From the NCBI RefSeq assembly GCF_004138485.1, contig NZ_RYEV01000006.1:372001-436000 (forward strand): DNA of 64,000 bases, in the 5' to 3' direction. Below are positions 45,967-54,158 of the stretch, one piece after another. The position numbers and the translations under genes were made by a program. Origin of the DNA: Peristeroidobacter soli. GTDB taxonomy: Bacteria; Pseudomonadota; Gammaproteobacteria; Steroidobacterales; Steroidobacteraceae. Position 1 is the stretch's first letter. Each line of letters begins with the position of its first letter. The notes under the pieces were generated by a model. It was given only the letters and a program-made list of their open reading frames with translations, was not told the origin of the DNA and did not search any database.

Positions 45967-48393
45967 TTAGAACGAAACAGTCGCTTCCACGCCCCACTGG
46001 CGCGGCTCGGAGATCGACGCGAACGGCGTGCCGAATGTATCTCTCGTGAGGTTGTTGATGCCTGTCACGTACTGCTCGTCCAGCACATTCGTCACGAATG
46101 CCGCGAGGCCGAACGTGTCGCTCGCGCTGGTCCAGGCGAGTCGCAAGTCGACGCGATTGGTGGCCTCGTTGACCTTGAAGACCGACTGCAGCGCGCAGTT
46201 GCCCTGTCGTTCGGAATCCTGGTTGCAACGTGACTTGCCGCGATACGCATATCGGCCGGACAGCTCCACTTCGCCCGAGGCGCCGAGCGCCCAACCGTAG
46301 CTCGCACCGAGCGCGGCGCTGAGGTACGGCTCACCGGTGGGTTCGCCGGAGAGATCGAGCGGATCCTCGCCTCGCGTCGTCTTGTCCTTGTACGTTGCAT
46401 CGATGAAGGCAAGGTTGGCGAAGAGCCGGAACTGATCGACCGGCCGCCATTGCGCGTCAACGTCGATACCCCAGGCTTTTTCGTCGCTGGTATCGATCAC
46501 ATATTGCGGGATGTCGGAACCGACAACGTCGGTGGCCAGCGCGATCGCCTGTTTGTTGTTGTAGACGTAGTAGAACGCCGACGCATTCAAGGTCACGCCC
46601 ACCTCCGGGAACACGCTCTTGACGCCGGTCTCGAAGTTCCACACGTCCTCGTTCTCGAACTCGGAGCCGACTTCGGTGCTGTTGTAGCCGCCGGCCTTGT
46701 AGCCCTTGGCGAGCGAGCCGAACACCATTACGTTCGGCACGATCTTGTAGTCGAGCACCAGGCGCGGGCTCACGTCATCCCAGGAATCTTTCTTGGTCAG
46801 GCCGCCGGGCGGTGTGTCCACCGCGAAGACGATGTCCGAGAAACGATAGGCCTCGGCCGGAATCGGGAACACATCGAAGAAGCCCGCCTCTTGAAGTCCC
46901 GCGATCACCTGGTCGAGCTCGGGCGTTTCATGCGCGCCGTTGATCCAGGTGAACTTCTTTTTGTCGTGGGTGTAACGCAGACCGAACGTCAGATTGGTCT
47001 TGTCGTTCATGTGCCAGATCACGTCGCCGAACGCGGCGTACGCTTCGAAGTCGCCACGGTTGTACATCGCTTCTCGCCACGGCATGCCTAGCAGGGTGGC
47101 GGGGATGCCGAACTGCTCGAGCACGCTGCTCGTGCCGGCGTACAGTGGGAATGGCAGGCCCAGCTCATCGTAGATGCCGAGGTTCACACCCAGCGTGTCG
47201 ATGCCGTCGGTGTAAGTGTGCGTGTCGCTGGTCTGTTTGGCTTTCTCCTTGTAGTAGCTCACGCCGCCGACCCAGTCGATGGCCGAGGTTTTGCCGGAGA
47301 ACTTGAACTCCTGATAGAAACTTTCGTTGTCTTCGATGTTGGCCGTGTCGAAGTAGGTCGCGATCAGGTTGGTGCCGTCTTCGTCCTCGCGATTGACGGT
47401 GTCGAACTGGCGCCATGACGTGCTGGAGCGGAAGTCGGTAGCGCCGAACGAGTGATCGATGAACAGATTCACCTGATCGAGCTGACGCGATTCTTCATTG
47501 CCGACCACGTCGTTGTAGATCGGTGCCTTGCGAGGGTCGAGATAAGTCGCGGGGTTGGCCGGGTAGGGGACGCCGGTCTGGCCGGCCTGCACGGCGATGA
47601 GACCGATGGCGGGCCGCGCCAGTTGATCCAGGTCGTCGTGGTCCCAGGAGAGGGTCGCGCTGGTCGCCTCCGAAATCTTCCAACGCAGCGCCACTCGGCC
47701 GGCCCAGTTCTCCTCGGGCATCAGATCCTGGCCGGTGGCGGAGTCCTTCAGCCAGCCATCGCTCTTGTTGTAGACGCCATTCATGCGCAGCGCGAGGCTG
47801 TCGCCGATCGGCGTGTTCAACATGCCTTCGTAGTACTGCTTGCCGTTCTCGCCGACGCGCACGCGCAGCCGCGAGTGGAATTCGTCTTGAGGCTGGGTGG
47901 TGACGATGGAGATCGCGCCGGCGGCGCTGTTCCGTCCGAACAGAGTGCCTTGCGGTCCCTTCAGCACTTCGATGTGATCGATGTCGTTGAACGCGAGCAG
48001 CGATGCGCCGGAGCGCGCCGAATAGATGCCGTCGACATACACACCCACTGCCGGTTCGGTACCGATGCCGAAGTCGCCGGTCTGAATGCCGCGAATCTGA
48101 TAGCGCGGCTGGGTCGGACTGCCGTCGGAAACCACCAGGCCCGGCACGAAGCCATTCAGATCGCCCAGGTTTTCCGCGGCGACGTCATCGATCAATTTGC
48201 TGTCCACGACCTGCAAGGCGATGGGGACGTCCTGCAGCGACTGCGTGCGTCGTTGCGCCGTCACCAGAATTTCCTCGATGCCGCTGTCCGCGGCGTCCTG
48301 TGCCAGTGCAACTCCAGGCGTCGCGAACGCGAACCCCGTTCCCGTCAGCACCGTGGCTACTGCATACGCGAGTCTTTTCTTGCTATTGCTCAT
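45967..48393 (-). CDS. TonB-dependent outer-membrane receptor
   Basis: 808 residues from ATG 48393; an in-frame ATG at 48426 inside the heptamer repeat would add 11 residues. Signal peptide ends near ALAQD. TonB-box/plug region: EEILVTAQRRTQSLQDVPIA, IKVL-like HIEVLKGPQGTLFGRNSAAGAI; barrel ends with WGVEATVSF. No STN domain. It belongs to the large receptor group of oligotrophic proteobacteria that import varied organics. It lies between the beta-helix cytochrome gene and the aldehyde dehydrogenase on the same strand, so it probably imports the substrate of this cluster. Confidence 0.93.
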   Translation of the reverse strand: MSNSKKRLAYAVATVLTGTGFAFATPGVALAQDAADSGIEEILVTAQRRTQSLQDVPIALQVVDSKLIDDVAAENLGDLNGFVPGLVVSDGSPTQPRYQIRGIQTGDFGIGTEPAVGVYVDGIYSARSGASLLAFNDIDHIEVLKGPQGTLFGRNSAAGAISIVTTQPQDEFHSRLRVRVGENGKQYYEGMLNTPIGDSLALRMNGVYNKSDGWLKDSATGQDLMPEENWAGRVALRWKISEATSATLSWDHDDLDQLARPAIGLIAVQAGQTGVPYPANPATYLDPRKAPIYNDVVGNEESRQLDQVNLFIDHSFGATDFRSSTSWRQFDTVNREDEDGTNLIATYFDTANIEDNESFYQEFKFSGKTSAIDWVGGVSYYKEKAKQTSDTHTYTDGIDTLGVNLGIYDELGLPFPLYAGTSSVLEQFGIPATLLGMPWREAMYNRGDFEAYAAFGDVIWHMNDKTNLTFGLRYTHDKKKFTWINGAHETPELDQVIAGLQEAGFFDVFPIPAEAYRFSDIVFAVDTPPGGLTKKDSWDDVSPRLVLDYKIVPNVMVFGSLAKGYKAGGYNSTEVGSEFENEDVWNFETGVKSVFPEVGVTLNASAFYYVYNNKQAIALATDVVGSDIPQYVIDTSDEKAWGIDVDAQWRPVDQFRLFANLAFIDATYKDKTTRGEDPLDLSGEPTGEPYLSAALGASYGWALGASGEVELSGRYAYRGKSRCNQDSERQGNCALQSVFKVNEATNRVDLRLAWTSASDTFGLAAFVTNVLDEQYVTGINNLTRDTFGTPFASISEPRQWGVEATVSF

Positions 48394-48420
48394 GAGCCCT
48401 GTTCTCCCGTTCCTCTGGCC

Positions 48421-48448
48421 AGTCATCAGTCACTAGTCATTAGTCACT
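48421..48448. repeat. Four tandem copies of a degenerate heptamer
   Basis: AGTCATC, AGTCACT, AGTCATT and AGTCACT follow each other directly (14-bp period repeated twice with two changes). The array lies in the leader of the minus-strand TonB receptor, 28 bp before its preferred ATG. On the minus strand each second copy carries an ATG, one of them in frame with the receptor. Copy-number change by 7 bp would alter the leader and that frame. Confidence 0.75.
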
Positions 48449-48454
48449 TCATTC

Positions 48455-49978
48455 TTAATTCGTCACTTGCAGCATGTACTTCGCCACCGCCAGGCGGGTC
48501 TCGGGATCGAGATAGTCCTGCGGCGGCATTTCAGGATAGTCGTCACGTTTCTTGGTGGGCTTGGCGATGAAGTCGGCGAGGCCCTGCGGGTTCTCCATGT
48601 ACAGCGCCTGGATCACTTGCACGGGTGGGCCGATCATGCGGCCGTTGTAGGTGTGGCAGCCGGTGCAGATGCCGAGGTACACCACCTTGCCGCGTTCGCC
48701 CGGTTTGATCTCGCGCGGCGGCACGGGCGGCAGCAGATAGTTGACTGTGTTCGCGGTGTTGGTGAAGTCGCATTCGGCGAAGTCGCCCACGCCCGCCGTC
48801 ACATATTGATGGCGGTTGATGATGCAGCTGCCGGGGCTGGGGCCGACGCGCACGATGTCCAGGTTCTTCGCGCCCACTTTGCCATCGGCGAGCAGCAGGG
48901 CTTTCGCTTCAGTGATCGTGTCGTAGCCGTTCCTGAGCATCACGTTGTCCAGGATCTTGACGCGATCCGAGTTCGGATCCGACTCGGGATCGGTGGTGAT
49001 GTTCTGAGCGTGCGCGTGATCCGTGATGATGATGCCCGACACCTTGTTGTCGGAGATGACGTTGCCCTCGATGACCACATCGTCGGCCGCCATGATCAGG
49101 ATGCCGGTGCCGGCCGGAATGCCGGACACGGTGGAGCCGGGCGCACCGAAGTTCGGGTGATTGTTGCCGACGACGAAGTTGTTACGGAAGATCACGTCGA
49201 CCGTGTCCTTGATCGGCAGGCCCGGCGTGACGAACGCGAGCAGGCCGCCGGAGTTGTTGTGCACGTAGTTGTGCTCGACGATGGCATGGCGGCTGTTCTC
49301 GATCTCGATGCCGGCGACGCTGTCGAACACGTCGTTGTTGGCGACCAGGATGTTGTCGCTCATGCCGATGTAGATCGCCGCGTCGGCGATGCCGGAAACG
49401 ACGTTGTGCTCGACGATGCCGTTCTTGCCGAGCTGCGGGAAGATGCCGTAGACGCCGGACTCCGCGATCACGTTGTTACGGATCTCGAAGTTGTTGCCGG
49501 CCTGGCCCATGATGCCGTTGCCCTTGTAGTTGCGGATCTCGAGGTTCTCGGCGACGAAGTTGTTGCCCGAGTAGAGGATGGCGTCGTTGAGCTTCTTCTC
49601 GCCGTCGAGCACGGCGCGGCGGCCGGCCTCGATCACGCCGATAATGCGGATGTCGTCTTTGTCGATGTACACCGTTTCGTGGTACGTGCCCGGCATCACA
49701 CGAATGATGGTGCCTTTCGGCGCCGCCTTGACCGCGGCCTGGATCGACTCGCCGTCCTTGACGACCACGACATTGGTCGGCGCCGGACCCGCGACCGATC
49801 GGATCGCTGCGCCCGGGGGCGCGGCGCCTTCGCCCTCGGCCTTGAAGCCACCGCTGTAGCTGGCGCCTTGCGTGGACGAACTGATCTTCAGGTCCTGTTT
49901 GCCGCTGCGGCCGAACAACATGCCGGCGCCGAATGCCAGTGCAGCCACCAGCACTCCTACGACGAGCCCTTTCTTCAT
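48455..49978 (-). CDS. Parallel beta-helix protein fused to a cytochrome c domain
   Basis: 507 residues. An N-terminal signal or anchor (MKKGLVVGVLVAALAFGAGM) is followed by a linker, then a right-handed parallel beta-helix (residues about 70-380: GTYHETVYIDKDDIRIIGV, then repeated rungs such as NNFEIRNNVIAESGVYGIF) of the NosD/pectate-lyase-like type. A C-terminal mono-heme cytochrome c domain has CTGCH at about residue 440 and a candidate axial Met in DYPEMPPQDY. The fusion suggests a periplasmic electron-transfer protein whose helix binds a polysaccharide or another substrate. 3 bp after the di-heme peroxidase gene, so co-translated. Confidence 0.88.
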   Translation of the reverse strand: MKKGLVVGVLVAALAFGAGMLFGRSGKQDLKISSSTQGASYSGGFKAEGEGAAPPGAAIRSVAGPAPTNVVVVKDGESIQAAVKAAPKGTIIRVMPGTYHETVYIDKDDIRIIGVIEAGRRAVLDGEKKLNDAILYSGNNFVAENLEIRNYKGNGIMGQAGNNFEIRNNVIAESGVYGIFPQLGKNGIVEHNVVSGIADAAIYIGMSDNILVANNDVFDSVAGIEIENSRHAIVEHNYVHNNSGGLLAFVTPGLPIKDTVDVIFRNNFVVGNNHPNFGAPGSTVSGIPAGTGILIMAADDVVIEGNVISDNKVSGIIITDHAHAQNITTDPESDPNSDRVKILDNVMLRNGYDTITEAKALLLADGKVGAKNLDIVRVGPSPGSCIINRHQYVTAGVGDFAECDFTNTANTVNYLLPPVPPREIKPGERGKVVYLGICTGCHTYNGRMIGPPVQVIQALYMENPQGLADFIAKPTKKRDDYPEMPPQDYLDPETRLAVAKYMLQVTN

Positions 49979-49981
49979 CTT

Positions 49982-51139
49982 TTATTCCCCTTGCTTGGTG
50001 GGCGGCAAGCCGGAAGGGACTCGTGCCGGCGGTTGCGGCAGGAAGGTCTCATCCGTCAGGGCGCCCAGAAAATCCACGATCCGATCGACTTCGAGGTCCG
50101 TGAGCTTTGGATCCGAGATATGCCAGTGCAGATAAAGGTGCATGTCCTTGGGCACCGCATTGCCTCGTCCCTTGTTATAGAACTCCACGACGCCGCGCAG
50201 ATCGGCGAAGGCGCCGGAATGTGAGTAGGGCGCGGTGCGCGCAATGTTACGAAGCGTGGGTACCTTGAAGCCGCCCTTCAACTTCGGGGCATGCAGGATG
50301 GCTTCCGCGCCCACATCGAACGGTCGGCCGGCGGGCTCGGGCATGCCGATGACTGCGATCTGCTCGTTCGTGAACAGCGGCGGCGTGTGGCACTCGGAAC
50401 AGCGCGCGACGAACGAGCGGAACACGTTCAAGCCCTCGATCTCACGCTCGGAGAGCGCGGCGTCGTAGCCGTGAACATAGCGATCGTAGCGACTGTTGAG
50501 CGACACCAGCGAAGTCTCGAAAGCGGCCAGCGCTGTGAATATTTGCTGGTCGGTGATCGGGCCGCGCTGGTTCGGGAAGGCTTGCTGGAACAGGCGACGA
50601 TAGGTCGCGTTGCCGTTCAAGCTCTCGAGCAGTTGTGCCGGCGTATTACCCATCTCATGCGGCGAGTAGAGCGGGCCGGTGGCCTGCGCTTCCAAGGAGT
50701 CGGCGCGGGCATCCCAGAAGAAACGTTTCAGGAATGCAACGTTCCAGAGTGTCGGCGCCGCGCGGCCTGCGTCCTCGCCATGGATGCCGATGGATCTGGG
50801 GCGTCCATCGGACAGGCCTCGTGCGGGATCGTGGCAGCTCGCGCAGGACAGTGTGCCATCGCCCGACAGCACCGGATCGAAAAAGAGATAACGGCCGAGG
50901 TCGATCTGATACGGCGTGAAGCCGTCCCGGTGAGGCGGCAGGGAGGTGCGCGTGCCGCCGAGGCCGCGATTTTCCAGCGAGTCGTAGAACTGATAGAGAG
51001 TGCGCAGCTCGCACACGCCGGCCGCGGTCTTCTCGAAGCCGGGCGGACAAGTGGTCTTGAGCGTGAAATCGGTCGGTGCCGGCCCGGTTGCGCCAGCGGT
51101 CCCCATGGCCGCGATGAGCAACACGAGCGCACGAATCAT
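49982..51139 (-). CDS. Di-heme cytochrome c peroxidase/MauG family protein
   Basis: 385 residues with a signal peptide (ending near TAGATG). Two heme-binding motifs: CASCH near residue 98 and CSECH near residue 248. Family landmarks include LGRYLFFDPVLSGDGTLSC, PTLWNVAFLKRFFWDARADSLEAQ, ALAAFETSLVS and VPTLRNIARTAPYSHSG. It either reduces H2O2 (CcpA) or performs high-valent oxidation of a protein or organic substrate (MauG, RoxA relatives); sequence alone does not decide. Its ATG overlaps the cytochrome c4 stop (ATGA), and the beta-helix cytochrome follows 3 bp later. Confidence 0.92.
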   Translation of the reverse strand: MIRALVLLIAAMGTAGATGPAPTDFTLKTTCPPGFEKTAAGVCELRTLYQFYDSLENRGLGGTRTSLPPHRDGFTPYQIDLGRYLFFDPVLSGDGTLSCASCHDPARGLSDGRPRSIGIHGEDAGRAAPTLWNVAFLKRFFWDARADSLEAQATGPLYSPHEMGNTPAQLLESLNGNATYRRLFQQAFPNQRGPITDQQIFTALAAFETSLVSLNSRYDRYVHGYDAALSEREIEGLNVFRSFVARCSECHTPPLFTNEQIAVIGMPEPAGRPFDVGAEAILHAPKLKGGFKVPTLRNIARTAPYSHSGAFADLRGVVEFYNKGRGNAVPKDMHLYLHWHISDPKLTDLEVDRIVDFLGALTDETFLPQPPARVPSGLPPTKQGE

Positions 51140-51810
51140 TTCGGGCGGCCCTGCCGATGAATGAACGCGATGATGTCGTCGAGATCCCGTTCATTCGGCA
51201 GCGTCTTGGCCATCATGGCCATCTGCCGCCCGGGCATGTCCTGCGGATCCGTGCCCCGCACCCCATCGCGGAAGTGCGCGAACTGCCGCTTCATATAAGA
51301 AGTGTCAAGACCGGTGAGCCGCGGCGCCTTCAGCGTCGGATTGCCTTCGGCCGTGACGCCATGGCAGGCACCGCACTTGCCTTGATATTGATTGTTGCCG
51401 TTACGTAAGTCGCCGGAGGCGGGCGAGGCGTTGATAGTTTTCGGAAGGCTCGCGACGTAACTCGCGATCTTGGTCACCGCCGCGTCGTCGGCAATCATCG
51501 CCGTCGCCGAAGCCTGCATCTGTGCGCCGAACGTATCGGACTTGTCGATGCCACGTCGGCGATTCCGGAAGTTGCGCAACTGTCGCTCAACATACGCCGC
51601 ATCCTGGCCGGCAATGGCGGGCGCGTTGAGAGTCGCGTTGCCTTCGCCCTTGTTGCCATGACAGGCCACGCACGGCGCAAACAGTTTGTCGCCCTCAGCC
51701 GCAAAACAACCAACGCCATACATCAGCAGCAACGTGCCGATCCATGACGTGAACGCGATTCCTCGCGCGCGAGGGCGTGGCGCTGCCACTCGCTTGTTCG
51801 ATGACCGCAT
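51136..51810 (-). CDS. Di-heme cytochrome c4-type protein
   Basis: 224 residues. The ATG at 51810 has a strong GGGGAGG ribosome site; the open frame further upstream to 52239 is not protein-like. A signal/anchor (FTSWIGTLLLMYGVGCFAAE) precedes two similar halves, each with a heme site: CVACHGNKGEGN near residue 48 and CGACHGVTAEGN near 148. Each half also has a YVERQL/YMKRQF helix and a late Met. Such c4 proteins carry electrons between periplasmic redox enzymes and the terminal oxidase. First gene of the minus-strand run, so likely the operon head. Confidence 0.92.
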   Translation of the reverse strand: MRSSNKRVAAPRPRARGIAFTSWIGTLLLMYGVGCFAAEGDKLFAPCVACHGNKGEGNATLNAPAIAGQDAAYVERQLRNFRNRRRGIDKSDTFGAQMQASATAMIADDAAVTKIASYVASLPKTINASPASGDLRNGNNQYQGKCGACHGVTAEGNPTLKAPRLTGLDTSYMKRQFAHFRDGVRGTDPQDMPGRQMAMMAKTLPNERDLDDIIAFIHRQGRPK

Positions 51811-52135
51811 CACCGTCGCCTCCCCGGAAACGACAGCTGCCGATCGTGCTTGGCTTCTGAGCATCGAGAGAAAGATGCTTTGTATTGCTATTGCGTGGTG
51901 TTGATACCCGACCGCGCAAAGGAATGCAATCGGGGTACAGATGAGGAGACGAAGTGCGCAGAGTGGAACTGTCCGACAGTCCGGCCGTGGCGTCTCGGCG
52001 CCATTTTCAGCCGCCGCGTCGGTCCAGTGCTGGCCCGAAGGCGGGATGGAGAAAACATCCCTATCGTAGAAATATTGTCTATTCAGGACAAATCGACCTA
52101 ATATGTCCCGCCGTTCCGGCTGACGGGGGATATCG
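51811..52135. promoter_or_regulatory. Divergent promoter region, with sigma-70-like promoter for the CocE-type gene
   Basis: 325 bp between the cytochrome operon and the hydrolase. On the plus strand TTGTCT (52075-52080) and TAATAT (52099-52104), 18 bp apart, make a good sigma-70 promoter 31 bp before the hydrolase start, and GGGGGAT serves as its ribosome site. The rest of the region shows no recognisable gene, repeat or operator. Confidence 0.55.
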
Positions 52136-54049
52136 GTGCTTTCAGTAACGAGAACACGAGGCCGCCTGGCCCGCCTTTGGGTGCTGGCGTTTGCAGCTTT
52201 CTTTGCCACCGTGCCGCTGGTCAGCGGCGCCGAAGGCAACAGCGCGATGGTCCTGCCGGCCGATGCGCGAATCGGCGACTACATCGGGCGCGACGTGATG
52301 ATTCCGATGCGCGATGGCGTTCGCCTGCATGCACAGATCTGGCGGCCCGCCACGGCCGGCGCCAACAAAAAGCTCCCGATGCTGATGCAACGCTCGCCCT
52401 ATGGCTTCAAGCTCGAGCGGCTGCAGAATTCGTTCGAGAACGAATACAAGGAGCTGGCGGCGGAGGGCTTCATCTTCGTGCTTCAGGACATTCGCGGCCG
52501 CTTTGGTTCCGAAGGCGAGTTCGTGATGTTGCGTCCGAAGGCGACCTCGGCGCAGCAGATCGACGAGTCGACCGACACTTACGACAGCATCGAGTGGCTG
52601 ACCAAATCGCTGCCGGATAACAACGGCAATGTCGGCGTGTTCGGCATTTCCTACGGCGGCTGGACCGCCGCGATGGCGACCATCGATCCGCATCCCGCGC
52701 TCAAAGCGGTTTCCGTGCAAGCGTCGCCGGAAGACATGTTTCTCGGCGATGACTTCCACCACAACGGTGCATTCCGTTTGCAATATGGCTGGGAGTACAG
52801 CGCCGCGCTGGAAACGGATGGCCGCACGCTGAATCCCTTCGACTTCGGCGGCAAGGATGTCTATGACTGGTACTTGCAGCAGCCGGTCGAGCTGGCGAAG
52901 CAGGATCGGCACTATCTGAAGCGCGCGCTGCCGACCTGGCAGAATTTCGCCACGCATCCGAACTACGACGGTTTCTGGAAAGAGCAAGTCACGACGACGC
53001 GCCTGTCCGCCAAGGTCACCGTGCCCAATCTCATCGTGGCGGGCTGGTGGGATCAAGAGGATTTCTATGGGCCGTTGAAGATCTATGAGCATCAGGAGAA
53101 GGGCGACGCTCGAGGTCGCAACTTCATCGTGATCGGCCCCTGGAATCATGGCGGCTGGGCGCGCGGCGACGGCAAGACTTATGGGCCCATCGAGCTCGGC
53201 AGTGCCACCTCGGAGTTTTTCCGGAGCGAAGTCGAGACGCGCTGGTTCCGTCATTGGCTGAAGAACGAAGGCACGCTGGACCAGGCGGAAGCGCTGGTGT
53301 TCCAGACCGGCAGGAATCAATGGCAGCGTTATAAGGCGTGGCCGCCGCGCGAGGGCGTGAGCCGTCGCAATTTGTATCTTCGCGAGGGCGGCAAGCTGTC
53401 GTTCACGCCGGCGAAGAGCGGCGAGCCGGCGAGCTTCGTTTCGGATCCTGCCTCGCCCGTTCCTTATCGGGAGCGGCCGATCGCTCCGTTGTACACGAAG
53501 GAGTCGACCTGGCCGGAATGGCTGGCCGACGATCAGGCGCCGTTTTCGCGCCGTGCGGATGTGCTGTCGTGGAGCACCGAGCCGCTCACCGAAGATGTGA
53601 CCATTGTCGGTGACGTGGCCGCGAAGCTTTTTGCGAGCACTACCGGCAGCGACGCGGATTGGGTCGTGAAGCTGATCGATGTCTATCCCGCCGATGAGGC
53701 GCTGCCGCCGGCGATGCGCGGTCGCCAGCTCATGATCGCCAACGACGTCTACCGGGCGCGCTTCCGTTCCAGCTACGACAAGCCCCAGGCGGTACCGGCC
53801 AATCAGGTGGTTGGCTACGAGATCGACCTGCACTCCGCGTCGCATGTATTCAAGAAAGGGCACCGGATCGCCGTGCAGGTGCAGAGCACCTGGTTCCCGC
53901 TGATCGATCGCAATCCGCAGCAGTTCGTTGCCAACATCTTCGAGGCCAGGCCGCAGGATTATGTGGCTCAGACCCACAAGGTGTTCCAGGCGGGCAAGTA
54001 CCCCTCGGCCATTTCGGTGGGGCTGGAGCGTCCCGGCAAACTTCCGTAA
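52136..54049 (+). CDS. CocE/NonD (S15-type) family hydrolase
   Basis: 637 residues from a GTG at 52136. Signal peptide ends near VSGAEG. Alpha/beta-hydrolase core: RDVMIPMRDGVRLHAQIWRP, nucleophile in GVFGISYGGWTAAM, Asp in VAGWWDQEDFYG and His in GPWNHGGWARG. The C-terminal jelly-roll domain starts at about residue 440 (SWSTEPLTEDVTIVGDVAAKLF) and includes KGHRIAVQVQSTWFPLIDRNPQ. Same family as 8894-10669 but not its close copy. It hydrolyses an ester or amide in the periplasm; it may feed the adjacent loci but is divergent from them. Confidence 0.92.
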   Translation: MLSVTRTRGRLARLWVLAFAAFFATVPLVSGAEGNSAMVLPADARIGDYIGRDVMIPMRDGVRLHAQIWRPATAGANKKLPMLMQRSPYGFKLERLQNSFENEYKELAAEGFIFVLQDIRGRFGSEGEFVMLRPKATSAQQIDESTDTYDSIEWLTKSLPDNNGNVGVFGISYGGWTAAMATIDPHPALKAVSVQASPEDMFLGDDFHHNGAFRLQYGWEYSAALETDGRTLNPFDFGGKDVYDWYLQQPVELAKQDRHYLKRALPTWQNFATHPNYDGFWKEQVTTTRLSAKVTVPNLIVAGWWDQEDFYGPLKIYEHQEKGDARGRNFIVIGPWNHGGWARGDGKTYGPIELGSATSEFFRSEVETRWFRHWLKNEGTLDQAEALVFQTGRNQWQRYKAWPPREGVSRRNLYLREGGKLSFTPAKSGEPASFVSDPASPVPYRERPIAPLYTKESTWPEWLADDQAPFSRRADVLSWSTEPLTEDVTIVGDVAAKLFASTTGSDADWVVKLIDVYPADEALPPAMRGRQLMIANDVYRARFRSSYDKPQAVPANQVVGYEIDLHSASHVFKKGHRIAVQVQSTWFPLIDRNPQQFVANIFEARPQDYVAQTHKVFQAGKYPSAISVGLERPGKLP

Positions 54050-54158
54050 CGACCGACTGGAGGATTGGTCCGGCTCGGGGTACTTCCACCGATAGCAGCC
54101 TTCTTTATCGTGGTCGTGCCCCGGGGAGCGAGAACGAATGAGCGTCGGCCGGTCGTGT

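Noticed and set aside
48467-50224. 585-codon plus-strand ORF opposite the beta-helix cytochrome
   Set aside because: It is the antisense of rung-repeated coding DNA; the translation is a monotonous Val/Asp/His/Arg string with no domain, while the minus frame has clear motifs.
49982-51139. RoxA/rubber oxygenase
   Set aside because: The protein is 385 residues with the standard CcpA/MauG layout; RoxA-type enzymes are much longer.
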